Below, piece by piece: positions 22,452-33,806 of a stretch of 64,000 nucleotides of DNA. The notes under the pieces are model-generated. The model was not told the origin of the DNA and searched no databases. It worked only from the letters and a program-made list of their open reading frames with translations. A program made the position numbers and the translations under genes. The first letter of the stretch is position 1, and each line of letters starts with the position of its first letter. The stretch is from Ichthyophis bannanicus (taxonomy: Eukaryota > Chordata > Amphibia > Gymnophiona > Ichthyophiidae). The DNA lies in assembly GCA_033557465.1 (NCBI GenBank), contig CM066035.1, positions 908,269,309 through 908,333,308 of the forward strand, in the 5' to 3' direction.

Positions 22452-23373
22452 TTCAGGCAGTTCTCATTCCAAATATGGTTGTAGTCTCTGCTGAATAATC
22501 TTGAGTAGAATCTTGCTGGCATGTGGGCTCAGAGCGATTGCGTGATAATTTCCACAGTTGGATCACCTTTCTTTAGTATTGGTATAAACACAGATCTTTT
22601 CCAGTCAGTTGGCCATGATGTTGTCTTCCAAATTTCCTGGCAGAGCCTTGTAAGTATGGTAACAGCTGCATCAGATTGCTGTAATGCTTCAATGGGAGTG
22701 CTATCAATGCCCAGTCTTTGATAAGGCTTTCAATGCTGCTTCGACTTCTTCTTTCATTACCAGTGGTTTCTGACCATAAGGTACAGGTTGAAACAACTGT
22801 TGGCCAACTTGATCTTTATGGTATAATGACTCCATATATTCTTTCCACCTTTTCTTGCTCTTCTCAGCATCATTCAACATGGATCCTTGAGTATCTTGTA
22901 TCATTCCAAATCGAGGCTGGAATTTCTTCTTTATCTCTCGTAGCTTTAGGAAAGCCAATCTTGTTCTTTCTTTAATAGTCTTTGATTCTATTTCCTGGCA
23001 TGTGTCATTGTAATACTTCTATTTGTCTTGTCTTGCTGCACTTTGGAAATCTCTGTTGAGTTTTGCGATTCCCTCTCTTTCTCCTCTCGCTTTAGCTTCT
23101 CTGCATTTCTGGGCAATTTTCAGTTTCTTTGGTCATCCATTTTAACTATTTTTGTTTTTTCAACTTTTGTAGAGACTTCTTACTTTCTTCCAACACAACC
23201 TTCCTAATGTCATCCCATAACTCTTCTGGAGGTCTGTCATTTGTATCTAAAGCAGCAATTCAATTTTGCAGGCAGTCTTTAAATTCCAGTGGTGTATTCT
23301 CAAGGTCATATTTTGCTACATTCATGAGTGGCTTGTTCTTTTTCAATTTTAGCTTGAGTTTGCATACTAGTAG

Positions 23374-24115
23374 TTGGTGATCTGTTCCACAATCAGCTCT
23401 AGGTTTCGACTTTGTAGATGTTATAGAGCTTTTCTATCATTGACTTCCACAGATATAATCAATTTGATTTTTGTACAATCCATTGGTGAAGTCCATGCGT
23501 ACAGTCACTGCTTGATTTGTTGGAAGAAAGTGTTTGAAATGAATAGATCGTTGGTCTTGCAGAATTCTATCAGTCTTTCTCCAGCTTCATTTGTGTTGCC
23601 AAGTCCATATTTTCCAACCACTTTGCCTTCTTCTTTGTTGCCAACTTTTGTGTTCCAGTCACCCATGACTATCATGATATCATGTTTGCATGTTCTGTCA
23701 ATTTCAGCTTGTATTTGTTCATAGAACTCATCAACCTCATCCTCTTCTGCAGCTGTTGTCGGGGCATATATCTGAATTTATTTAACCTGTTTTTTATACC
23801 GCCTTATCCTTAAATTTATAGTTGTATTGATGAACATTCCTCATAGATGAATAGAGATTAAGCGTTCACTGACTGCATTGTATTTCATTACAGTTCTTGC
23901 AAGTTTCTTCTTGATTATAAATGCAACACCATTTCTTCTTTGTCTTTCATTTCCAGCATGTAGACCATGTGATCATTGGATGCAAAGTGCCCGATGCCAG
24001 TCCATTTCAGTTCGCTGACACCCAACAGATCGAGTGGTACACATTCCATTCCATTCTGGACCACTTCCAACTTCCCTTGGTTCATGCTTCATACCTTCCA
24101 TGTTCCAATATGTAA
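23374..24115 (-). pseudogene. RTE endonuclease domain, broken
   Basis: Read on the minus strand, 24115-23374 gives consecutive blocks of an APE-type endonuclease: YWNMEGMKHEPREV, LLGVSELKWTGIGHF, a DHMVYM-like segment, GDWNTKVGNKEEGKVVGKYG (EN Asp/Asn), GERLIEFCKTNDLF, and QIKSIISVEVNDRK-like text. Stops separate the blocks, and there is an inserted AT-rich stretch near 23770-23820 (GATAAGGCGGTATAAAAAAC in sense orientation), possibly a small SINE-tail insertion. This segment fixes the clade more firmly than the RT. Confidence 0.7.
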
Positions 24116-24240
24116 GAAATCTTTGCAGTTTCTAACTCTCATCAGCTACATCAGCAGTCAGACGTCCTGAGGGCTTTGATCCAACTACATCATAAATGCT
24201 GGGTTTACTCTAAAAGGTCTTCAGCTCATCCTTTACACAT

Positions 24241-25690
24241 AGAAAATTGCTTTGTAAAATGACTCCACCTATGTGCAGTGAACTTTCTTTTTTGTGCCTG
24301 GATGCACTACCCTTGAATGCTGTATTTATAAATCTGTTTATTTTTTGAGTCGCTTTGAGTAACCCTCAGGCTACAGAGGTGGTGTGTAAATGTAAAAAAA
24401 AAAGATTTTTTAACAACATCTCAGTAGCAGAAATGTTGTAGTGTAGAAAGACTCTAATGAGCACCACACATGCTTCCAGAGTATCAACGTCTTTGATTAG
24501 CAAGGTGACCACAACTGCTCCTTTCTGTATATCTGCTGTGGTGGCAGTGCCGGCAGAGAGGAGAGAAATCCACTCCATACCCCCTGCAGAGGTAGATGAA
24601 ACACAGATATGCTCTAAAAACTCAGTTAAACTTCTGGAGGCACATCCCAGTTCCTGCATGTTTGGCCGCATTGGCTGGGCAAAAAATGGGCATGTGGAAG
24701 ATGCACCTGATTCTACCACCGCGGGGCCCAGACGTACCCGTGATGGCAGAATTGGGGACCTGGATGTCTGGGTGCTCCCCATATGCCGATGAGATTGACG
24801 TATGGGGAGCTGCCCATCCCACGCCAGAACGCTGTGGCTGGGCTGTAGAAGCTGTGGTGTTCTGGCACCATAGATAGAAACATGGCAGCAGAAAAAGACC
24901 ACATGGCCTATCTAGTTTGCAACGAGCCATCTATCTGACAGCTCAGAATGCCATTGCCCATATCCGCCCATGCAGACTGCAATCCTGCTGGCACCAGAGG
25001 CCCCTGTGACCCAGATCGCGGCTGCAGGGGCGCAGCATGGCCGGTGGCATGGTGTGAGGGGGTGTGCAGCGCCATGCAATGGGGACCCCCGGGGCTTATT
25101 CCACCATCGGGTGGAATAAGCCAGATGGGCAGTCAAGTGCCAGGGAACGTACAGTGGGCTGACCAACAGTGGGCTGACCGGAATAGGCTCTATACATTCC
25201 GGCAGTTGGGCCCTTCCCCACTTTGCCCCAATGCCACCCCCCTCTTGCCCCCTCCTGCACTTCCTGCACAAATGCTGTGTATGTGTGGGGAGCAGAGGAG
25301 AGGGAATTACATCCCAGGGCTGAGTGTGGGTTCGACGACCAACCCTGCTATTCATGGGACAGAATACCGGCCAAAATGTACACCAGCAGAGGGGAGCATG
25401 GAATCAGATTAGAGTATGTACATTCTAGCAGCCCTACTTTTCCAGGGATACTTCTTTGCTACTGGACAGAGCGGAGCTGGAGTGCCTCTAACCTCTCCTT
25501 TGCTTGTGTCACATTTGTGCCAGTAATTTAGTAAATTAAAATGGTTTTCATACGTATTTCTGGCCTGTAGATAGACAGACGTAACATACAGGACCGAGAT
25601 GTTGAATCTGTTACTAAACAAATTCAGTTTCCTACAGGCATCAATGGCTTCTAATGCCACCAGGTCGTCGCATTATCTAATAGAGTCTGT
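24241..25690. other. Unassigned region; overlapping frames without recognised domains
   Basis: 24290-24410 resembles a LINE/SINE tail (TTGAGTCGCTTTGAGTAACC, then GTAAATGTAAAAAAAAAA). 24366-24902 (-) and 24457-24792 (+) are long overlapping frames on both strands; I recognise no domain in either. 24895-24945 resembles the GGCAGATAAAGACCAYATGG element found next to CR1 ends at 29750 and 54270. 25090-25125 holds a short perfect hairpin, GGCTTATTCCACC/GGTGGAATAAGCC. A degraded DNA transposon is possible. Confidence 0.4.
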
Positions 25691-25830
25691 CACCACATCT
25701 CCCTACCCAGACACAGAGATGCCAAGTTACCCAGTTCCAGGGATGAGATTATAAACCAGTCCTGGATTTCTGATAATCTCATCCTGATGCATTCTGGGAC
25801 CTGTAGCTTGGATTCCAATGGATAAAATCA
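25690..25830. repeat. Short palindromic repeat (MITE-like)
   Basis: Inverted motif GGATGAGATTATA ... TGATAATCTCATCC around 25740-25786, with CCCAGTTCCAGGG on one side and CATTCTGGGACC on the other. This looks like a small non-autonomous element, but its ends and TSD are unclear. Confidence 0.4.
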
Positions 25831-27589
25831 GGAACTAAATATACCATACTGCACTGCAATGACAATTTAAAACCAGAACTGGCCAAAAAGTCTCATTCCT
25901 TCAACTGCGTAACTCGGAATCTCTGCAAGCATACTGTGGAGTCATCTTACACCAGCTGTTCCACATCAAGCCAAACCAAAGACATAAAATTAACCTTGTT
26001 ACAGTGCTCCTCTAAGTACATTAGCATGGCATGTGTGTTTTCTGGAGAGAGGAAACAGGCATAATTCCTTTTTCATTTATCCCAGATCTCTGTACCCTTC
26101 CCTGGTTTTTCAAAAAATAAATGCTGCAGAGGGCACACTAGATGAATAAATGATGGTCTGCATTGAGAGGACTGAAGCATGGAAGAGGATGGATGACGTC
26201 TCTTCTTGTTCAAAGTACCAGAGTACCGAGGCTTGGGTATTCAGCAGCCTGATTTTCCCTCCAGTGTAATTTCCCGAGAGCAGCAGTTCCTTTGATAGAT
26301 CAGGTAGCAAGCCTTGCTTGTAATGCTGCCTTTGACATCCATTTCGCCACAGGGAACAATGGCTCCTGCTTGCATTGCCAAGCAGGTACGCACATTAATT
26401 GTAGAAATTTACTTCCCTGTAAGCTCCTGAATAATTGGCACTGCTGACTTTTGTATTTCATCTGTGTGTGGCAGAGGGTCTTGCGAGAGTTTGGGGATTT
26501 GCCTAGTAGATGACATAATTAGTTTCTTTAACTTAGTACGAAAACTTAATTGTGCTAGGTTTCTCTTTGCAAAGAGACTACTATTTTATAAAAGAGCACC
26601 TCTTAAAATTCTCTAAAAGATGCCTCGTTTTATAAGGCAACAAAGGAGTCTATACAGCTTTTTAAAATAGGCTCCTGCAATAATTCCCTATAGTGCAGAA
26701 ATGATCTCACCCAAATTTTCAGCTGATCTGAGGCAAGTGTAAATTAATGCATGTACTCTATGAGGGCAATTTCATAGGGAGGTGCCTACTTCGGCCCTAT
26801 TTTATAAAGAAAGGTAGGCATCTTCTTTTCTTTATAAAATACTGGTGTAAGTAGTTGAAAATACGTCTTTATTTAAGGTGCCCCGCCTAGGTTTGTAAAG
26901 AACGCACATAAATGATAAGATCTTATAATTTACATATGTACTTAGGAAAGCACATGCCACTGGGCCGATGCGCGTACTTATAAAATAGCAATGGCTACAG
27001 TCTGCACAGAAGTGTCCATTTATGTGTGTGAGTCAGTAAAATACTGTGATTTACGCATATTGATGTTGCGCAACGGTAGGCAAAATTACTCCCAATGCAT
27101 GCGCATTTGTACTTCCTAAATTATGCGTGTGCATCACGACTGCCACTGCTCCCGGAATGTTTCAGCATGGTCCGCAGAAAAAGCACATGCTCTTGCCGGC
27201 ACACCTAACGGTATAGGTGTCCGCATCTGCACAATATTATAAAAGCCATTTTGTGCATGTGAAACTTGTGTTACACGTTGGGAAATGCTTTATATTGCCC
27301 CTAGTCTTTGTCTTTGAACTTTTTGGTTTCATCTTTGTATCACTGATTGGGTGATGGTACGTCGGTCTTATTTAATAATTCTAGAAAACAAGTAATCAAA
27401 GAAACGAATTAATGAATCATCGGACAAGAAGATACACAGTTCTTTCTTATCACCCTGCAGAAGGCTTTCTCGAGACAACGAACATCAAACTTTTGAAATG
27501 CATCATCTCACCTTCCTATCTGGTGTACGACAACTTCCTAGAATCAGAGGAGTCATGGTGTTTCACCTGGGTACAACATAAGGATTAGG
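25831..27589. other. No gene; old interspersed repeats
   Basis: I see no coding motifs. 26570-27280 repeats phrases such as TTTTATAAAR and ACTTATAAAATAG in both orientations, typical of decayed non-autonomous elements. No boundaries are definable. Confidence 0.4.
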
Positions 27590-28700
27590 AACCTAGAGGG
27601 GGACATTTAGCGGTGGCGGCTAATGCTGGTGAAGCAGTTAGTCGTCGCTGCTGAACATTGGACCTGGATATCCAATTCTGGGGTCATATTATACCACTGG
27701 CATTGAATATATGGGTTGGCTGGATCACGAATCAGCTAACCAATCAGAGGCGATATTCAGCCGCCTGCCGGTTAGCTAAAGTGGCTAAAAGTTAAGCCAG
27801 TCATTGAACGACCTAACTTTAGCCACTTTAGGAAAACCAGCTAGTGGCTGAATATCGTCGCTACCCAGTAATCTTCAGGTGCCTCTTCCGCTCTGTTCCC
27901 AGAACGCCCTGATGGTAGCTGGCGCGTCGGCACATAGAGACTGAAACAGAGGATATTCAGAGACAGATGCATTAGTGCCGCTGAATATCCCGCAGAGCAG
28001 CATTTAGGCATTTGAATATCCCTCCTCCTCTAAATTTTAGGTGAATTTGCAGCTGAACTGAGGAATCTAACATTGCAATTGAAAATGGCCTTCAGTTTAG
28101 ATGCCTGCAACTTATACCGAGGCCTGAAATTCATGGATCCGATATTCATTTGCCTGGATCCCGCCAACTTCCAAACTGGATATTCAACACCACGGCAACG
28201 GCATTGAATAGCCGGTGATTGCTGCCAAAGCCGGAACCGCCGAAGCTAACCACTCAGCAGCGATATTGGCTGCTGCCCGGTTAGCGATCGGTGCCTTAAA
28301 GATAGATGAGGTTTTTCCTCGCCTGTTTTTAAGACGCCGATTGCTAACCAGGCTGTAGCCAATATCATTGCTGCACGGTTAGTGCCATTCCCCGCCTCTG
28401 CTTCTCCCCAGAAAGCTCCAACATGCCGCAATGCTAATCGGAATGCATCAGGGCACATAGGGGGACATAGATGGGGATATTCAACGGCACTAACCATGTA
28501 GGTGCCATTTAATATCCCCATCTAAGGCATTTACATGGTTTCTGGGCTGTGAACCGTGTAAATGTCTTTTGAATATCAGGCCCCATGTGCCTTACTTTAG
28601 GCACTTAAGTGCCCTAACTCTAATCAGTTGCACAACAGGGCTGATTTCGGTGCCTAATCTCCCAAGTTACGCCCCTAACCCCTTTGAAAATGGACCTTAG
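27590..28700. repeat. Cluster of GATATTCA/TGAATATC repeat modules
   Basis: GATATTCA or its complement occurs about ten times (for example near 27751, 27847, 27952, 27979, 28012, 28139, 28180, 28475, 28571), usually with CGGC or GCCG and TTAGC/GCTAA close by, in both orientations. 27770-27850 is an imperfect inverted repeat around GTGGCTAAA/TTTAGCCAC. It is probably one or more nested short DNA elements. The minus frame 28246-28521 is not convincing as a gene. Confidence 0.55.
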
Positions 28701-29727
28701 AGAAATGAGTAGATAAAGACTCCCCAGGCTTATCCCTATCTTTGCTCTCACTTTTCTAGTCATAAAGTAGGCAGTCGGAACTGTCCATCTGCCTCACCCC
28801 CAAATTGTCATTGAAAGCACACACAAAAGCATTCAGCTCAGTATCGTGGGTCAATTGGCTACAGCTTTATTAACAGCAACAACAACAGTGGAAAAGGCAC
28901 GGAGATCCTACTTAATCACCCGAGCTGATGTGCGGTGAACTTTTTACTACCAACGCCAGCTAGCAGGCACAGTGCGTTGGGCCCACTGTGATGATCTGAG
29001 CTAGGCCTACCACCGTGCCAGCTGCCCTTCCTTTCAATCTTGTGGGGCTGCCTACACCTGGTCGGCTATCACCTGAGGGGACTTTCCGGGGTGCCCAACC
29101 TTGTTGTCAGTAGGGTGCCCTGCCCCTCAGTCAGAATTTGTTGTCTTTCTTCAGTTCAGCTCGGGTAAATGCCAACTAAATGGGCAGGAGCCAAGCCATG
29201 GGGATTCCAGATGGGTCCACCACCATATTAAGCAGCGGGCCCATCGCATTCACCCTGGCCCTTGAATCTCTCCCTCAGTGAGTCTTCCTTGCTAACGTTT
29301 GCCACAGCTGATAAAATGAAATCTATCGTGTAAGAAAACATTTCCAGTGGAATGCTGAAGCATGGTGAGGTCAAGAACTACCTAGAGAATAAGCTATTTG
29401 TACGACAGAAAAACAGGACAATTTCAACAGTCAAAACAAGACTATAATGTAATAACTGTGGATATGATCTGTCGTCATCATCATTCCAAGCTCTACAGCT
29501 CTCAGTTACTTGATTTTCTCGAGAGACATATTGTTTTGTTGTAAAGCTAAAACAACAGCTCAGATTTCTTGTATCCTTTTTAGCATAGAATGAAATTGTG
29601 TTGGATTCTGGACTCTCAGTGCTGAATTACTCACAAAATGTCAAGTTTCTCTTAGCTGTTGAAAATATGATCATGAGACCAAACAGCACTTTTCACTTAA
29701 GCTACTTCCTGGCTCTGTGACAGATAG
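28701..29727. other. No gene recognised
   Basis: 28780-29300 is GC-richer than its surroundings and looks like part of a retroelement (GCTACAGCTTTATTAACAGC at about 28860), but no protein motif supports that. 29300-29727 shows nothing. Confidence 0.35.
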
Positions 29728-30370
29728 TAACATAGTAACATAGTAAATGACGGCAGATAAAGACCAGTATGGTAGTAGATACACCTGCCACTCTGTGCAG
29801 GACCCCTTCCCCATGTCTTTTTTTAGGGGTGATCCCACCACTCCATGTAGGACACCCCTATTTGTTAAGGAATTAGATGGTTCCGATTATTTTGATATTT
29901 TCTTGTTGCTGTAAAGGGATCCCCTGTGTCTGTCCCATGCCCTTTTGAACTCCGTCACCATATTTGCCCCCACCACTTCCATTGGGAGGGCATTCCAACC
30001 ATCTACCACCCTTTCAGTGAAAAAGTATTTCCTGACATTGCCTTTCAATTTACCACCTTGTAGCTTCATGTTATGCCCTCTAGTTTTGCAGCTTCTCCGC
30101 CTTTGGAAGAGGTTTGTTTGTTCATGATTTCTCTTTAAGTATTTAAAGGTCTGAATCATATCTCCCCTGTCCCTCCTCTCCTCCAAAGTGTACATTTTTA
30201 GGTCTTCAAGTCTATTCTCATAAGGCTTCTGACGCAGGCTCCAAATCATTTTGGTCGCCTTCCTCTGAACAGTTTCCAGTCTTTTTACATCTTTTGTAAG
30301 ATATGGTCTCCAAAACTGAACACAGTATTCCAAGTGAGGCCTCACCAGTGACTTGTACAGTGGCATAAGT
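29728..30370 (-). mobile_element. CR1 LINE 3' fragment with octamer tail
   Basis: Minus-strand CR1 3' end. The 3' terminus at 29728-29750 carries tandem AGTAACAT octamers on the plus strand, the CR1-type short tail repeat. Next to it is the GACGGCAGATAAAGACCAG segment also seen at 54265. It is 5'-truncated at about 30370. The same subfamily as 54240-55262, judging by shared ends. Confidence 0.87.
29887..30366 (-). pseudogene. CR1 ORF2 C-terminal fragment
   Basis: Open 159-residue frame beginning inside the protein (MPLYKSLVRPHLEYCVQFW), followed by KDVKRLETVQRKATKMIW, LEERRDRGDMIQTFKYLK, the KTRGHNMKLQGGKLK block and a C-terminus ending VTEFKRAWDRHRGSLYSN. It covers the region downstream of the RT palm; the catalytic part is absent because of 5' truncation. 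The frame is intact, so the insertion is not very old. Confidence 0.8.
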
Positions 30371-30904
30371 ACAGAGGTTTCTTGTAAAAACCATGATCAT
30401 ATTTTTCTAAAGACCCTCGGGAGGGTGTTACAGCATCGGTGGTCCCAATATTCTAAAAGACTAATAAACTCTATGATGGTCTGCCACGGTGCTTAAATAT
30501 TGACAGGATATTCTGCGGCAGTTTGTGAAGCTGCTGATGAATATCTGAGCTGAGCGGCCCCCATCGGATAACTGACAGCACTTATCCGGTCAGCACAATG
30601 TTCAGCCAGCATTTATCCGGATTACAAATTAGGCCTGCTTTTTATGTGGCCCATGCACAGCAGTATTCCTAGCCCTGCTTGGCACAGAGGGCAAAAGGCT
30701 AAGTCTAGGAATCAAACTCAAGTCTGTCCCTGAATCTAGGGTTTAATATTAATTTTATGATCTGCTTAATTCTTCAAATCCAGCCCAGTGAAAGAATTTG
30801 CTTTTGAATGTTTCATGTATAATTGAAATGTCCTTTTTAATCTCTTCTGATCTCCTGGCTCTCGGGGAATGAATAGGATCTCTGGAGGCTACAGTAGCAG
30901 ACTT
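30371..30904. other. No gene; short inverted motifs
   Basis: 30480-30620 has ATCCGG/CCGGAT and ATATC motifs resembling the 27.6-28.7 kb modules. No coding evidence. Confidence 0.35.
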
Positions 30905-32169
30905 GGAGGAACAGAGACAGACAGAAAGGTAACAAGAGACCATCAAGCCCAATATCCTGTTTTCTTTTTTTTTAAAACATTTATTTTCATTTTACAACAA
31001 ACAAAAGAAACAACACACCAAAAAATACAAATACAAACATACAATAAGAAAAGCAACCCCTATTACCCCCCTCCCCTATGCTTCTTCTCTGAGCTAATAA
31101 GTATCAGCATATGAGCGCTTATAAACACCAGTGATTATACAGCAAAACAAACAGGAACAGCATCTGCGATACAGAATAATCATGTGACAGAAATTTACTC
31201 CGATTTGAACAGTCAGATGAGAGCGTCAAACAATTTAAACATAATCGTTGAACATCGTCCATTAAGACTAGTGGTGGGGAGTCTGAGCGGGAGAAGCCAA
31301 CATACAAGGTAATTGCACATATTACTGTAAAGACATACATGATTCCACCATTCATTAGGGCTCAGATGGGAGCTAATTTTAGTATTTCGTAATAAGGGAA
31401 AGAGCTACGCCCAATATAAAGTCTACAGGAAGTAAGCCGATATGGAAGGAAAGAGATCCCCAGGGCTGAGCGGAGTCCCACTATCTTCCAAGAGAGGGGT
31501 TCTGGAAATCGCTAAATAAATTAAAGACGACCCCAGACCCGACTCCAGGAATACTGTAGTGCGCGGCGTTCATATTGAACATAAGTGAGTGGACCAATGG
31601 CCGCTTGGCTTGTCCGGCATCTGTCAGGAAAAAGAGTGGCATCGGTGGGCGAAAAAGAAAGCATCAGAGTGAGTGAGGCGGATCATAAGACCTAGATCCC
31701 CCTGTGCCAGGCTAGGCTCCCTAGCTCCGGGGACAAAGTTACAAACATTTCCCATTCCCAGGATTTCTGTGCAGTAGGGGTACCTCTATTGAGCAGACAA
31801 AGTCAGGAGTTTAGAGATTGCTCAAGGGTATAAAGGCACCTAAAGGGTCGAAGAACATTGGTGGAGAGTGGGAGTCTGATGGGAGAGTCATATAGGGGAA
31901 ATAAGTAAGAGAGATGGGGCCACAAAGGTCCTCCTCAATATCCACCACACTGGCATCTGAGAGCTAGTTATAGTGACATGGATGAACGCCTTGAAACCCT
32001 CCCACCAAGCCCAGCTCGCAATGTAAGGGGATGAATTAAAATAAGAGTAGACTTAGATAACGGCCTGTGTGTCAACCGAAAGAGCTGATTGATCTAGTAG
32101 GGAGCTATCAGAATTGTAAGTAATGGGGGACTGAAAAAGGGAACTCTAATTCAGGGGGGGAAGTAGCCG

Positions 32170-32540
32170 CCATATATTTACTGACGCAAGAGCTTTCTAC
32201 AGAACTATAAGGGCACACATGATTTACTATCTCCAACCATAAAATATACACGGGCCCATCTACCCCACGTATCAAAGCTAGTATCCAGTACAGCAACGTG
32301 CAAAGACCTCACAACCAAGATGGCCACCCCACACCGCTCGGAAACGGCGGGAGAATAGGCAGCCACCATGTAAGACAGAACATTAAGTTTCAGAATTTCA
32401 GCGGAGTAGAAATGCGTTTCCTAAAGAAACACTAAATCAACATGCTCATGATTAAAATAGCTAAGGATTTTCTGTCTTTCAATTGGATTAGTGATACCTT
32501 TGACATTCAGTAATAAAAGCGTAAATAAGATCATTCAGAA
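32170..32540 (-). pseudogene. L1-type ORF2 endonuclease N-terminal remnant
   Basis: Reading down the minus strand from 32525 gives LLLLNVKGITNPIERQKIL, then SYFNHEHVDLVFL, an in-frame stop, and ETHFYSAEILKL (catalytic Glu), followed by RCGVAILVVRSL. These are successive blocks of an L1 APE endonuclease. Stops and slips follow, and the catalytic GDFN block and RT are not found downstream. Confidence 0.7.
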
Positions 32541-32957
32541 AGGTACAAAGTCTAAAAAGAACACGATAACCCACGTTATTTCACAATGTCCCTCATATTA
32601 ACTATATATGACGGTACACATGACATAATAAAAGGAAAGCTACTGAAAACAGTAAAGCACCCCATATAAAATGAGCACCGAAGCGCCTCAGAGAAGAAGC
32701 AAAACCCAAAAATTTCTGGCGACCTGATGTCTGCGGGGAGAAACCCCAGAGAAGGCCTAAATTGAGACACATAACCCATATATCGGTACAGATTCCGAAT
32801 CCAACCGAGGTGCATAACATGGAGGGATAGGAGACCAAGAAAATTAGTTATAGTTAGAAAGAAAAGTCCAGGCAGTCTCTGTTCCAGCCCATGACCACCG
32901 CGGCGGGCCATTCAAAATGGCGGGCAGAGCCGGCGGGTTACAGATCCAAGTGCTAGA

Positions 32958-33806
32958 TTAGCGCATCTGAGCTGCTTCTTTGGAGTCTAGAAATGCTGCG
33001 AGTAGATCAGGATCTTCGAATGTCCTAGTTTGGTTATGAAGAGTCACTCTGAGTTTTGCAGGATACAATAGGCCAAAGCGAGCCTGTAACTGTTGAAGTC
33101 TAGGGCGAAAAGCAAGGAGTCTCTTCCGACGGTCTACTGTGGGCTTTGCCAAATCAGGGAAGAAGGAGACTTTATGACTTTCAAACTCCAGATGATGATT
33201 CGCCCGGGCAGCATTTAAAATCTGTTCAACTTGTTGATATCTCAGTAATCGAAAGATGATGGGCCGGGGGGTCGTCCGATTGAGGGCCATATTGGGAGGA
33301 ACACGATGTGCTCGGTCAATTTCCAAATCTCTGTGAAAAGTAGTCTTCAGCAAGGAGGGAAGAGTTTTAACCAGGAACTCTCTTAAATCTCCTGCTTCCG
33401 CCCCCTCCGGTACTCCAATGAGCCTCACATTGTTACGACGGGCTCGATTATTGCTATCCTCCAACTCTTTTTGAAGATTCTGTATCTGACGCTCAGCCTT
33501 GTCCAGTTGCACCAGACGCACCACGTGCGAGTCGAGGATCCCCGCCATTTTGTCCTGCCGTAATGAGAGACCTTCGAGACGGTCCTGAAGCATACCGAAG
33601 TCTTCTCGCATGGCACGGAGCGCTTCTCCGTTGGACAGTACCAGTTCCTTCACACCGCGTAGTTCCACCAATATCTCCTGTTGCATTTCGGGATGTTCCC
33701 GAAACGGAACCATCTTTTGTGGGGAGGACGACTCTATTTTAGAGCGTTTTCCGTGTGAAGAAGTGGGAGACCCGAATTCTAAGCGCGCTGGTTTATGGGT
33801 CGCCAT
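32958..33806 (-). CDS. L1-type ORF1 protein (RNA-binding chaperone)
   Basis: 282-residue open frame from the ATG at 33806 (an in-frame TTG lies 11 codons upstream). In L1 elements this protein coats the transcript and acts as a nucleic-acid chaperone in the retrotransposition particle. Visible are a basic, Ser-rich N-terminus, a heptad-rich coiled coil at about residues 45-125 (ending ERQIQNLQKELEDSNNRARR), an RRM-like domain starting NNVRLIGVPEGAEAGD, and a C-terminal domain with RPIIFRLLRYQQ, KVSFFPDLAKPTVDRRKRL and LRVTLHNQTRTFEDP. These match L1/Tx1 ORF1 architecture and usual size. The frame is intact even though the element's RT is gone, so it could in principle still be expressed. Confidence 0.85.
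   Translation of the reverse strand: MATHKPARLEFGSPTSSHGKRSKIESSSPQKMVPFREHPEMQQEILVELRGVKELVLSNGEALRAMREDFGMLQDRLEGLSLRQDKMAGILDSHVVRLVQLDKAERQIQNLQKELEDSNNRARRNNVRLIGVPEGAEAGDLREFLVKTLPSLLKTTFHRDLEIDRAHRVPPNMALNRTTPRPIIFRLLRYQQVEQILNAARANHHLEFESHKVSFFPDLAKPTVDRRKRLLAFRPRLQQLQARFGLLYPAKLRVTLHNQTRTFEDPDLLAAFLDSKEAAQMR

Larger units (their letters stand above)
21276..24240 (-). mobile_element. RTE-clade LINE, nearly full length, degenerate
   Basis: Minus-strand non-LTR element. It starts near 24120 with an endonuclease N-terminus (YWNMEGMK, then LLGVSELKWTG near 24000), carries the EN box GDWNTKVGN at about 23650-23675, the linker (22704-22958), RT (22450-21960), and ends at 21276-21320 with the RTE 3' sequence GAGTCGACGCTGACTCGATG followed by AAC repeats (seen as TTGTTGTTG on the plus strand). 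Multiple stops and slips break the frame throughout. The RTE call rests on GDWN..KYGLGNTNEAGERL, DYSKAFDCVNHEKLW and the 3' end. Confidence 0.87.

Noticed and set aside
24366..24902. 178-codon minus frame as a host or transposon gene
   Set aside because: An equally long frame overlaps on the other strand, no motif is recognisable, and the ends do not match any element boundary.
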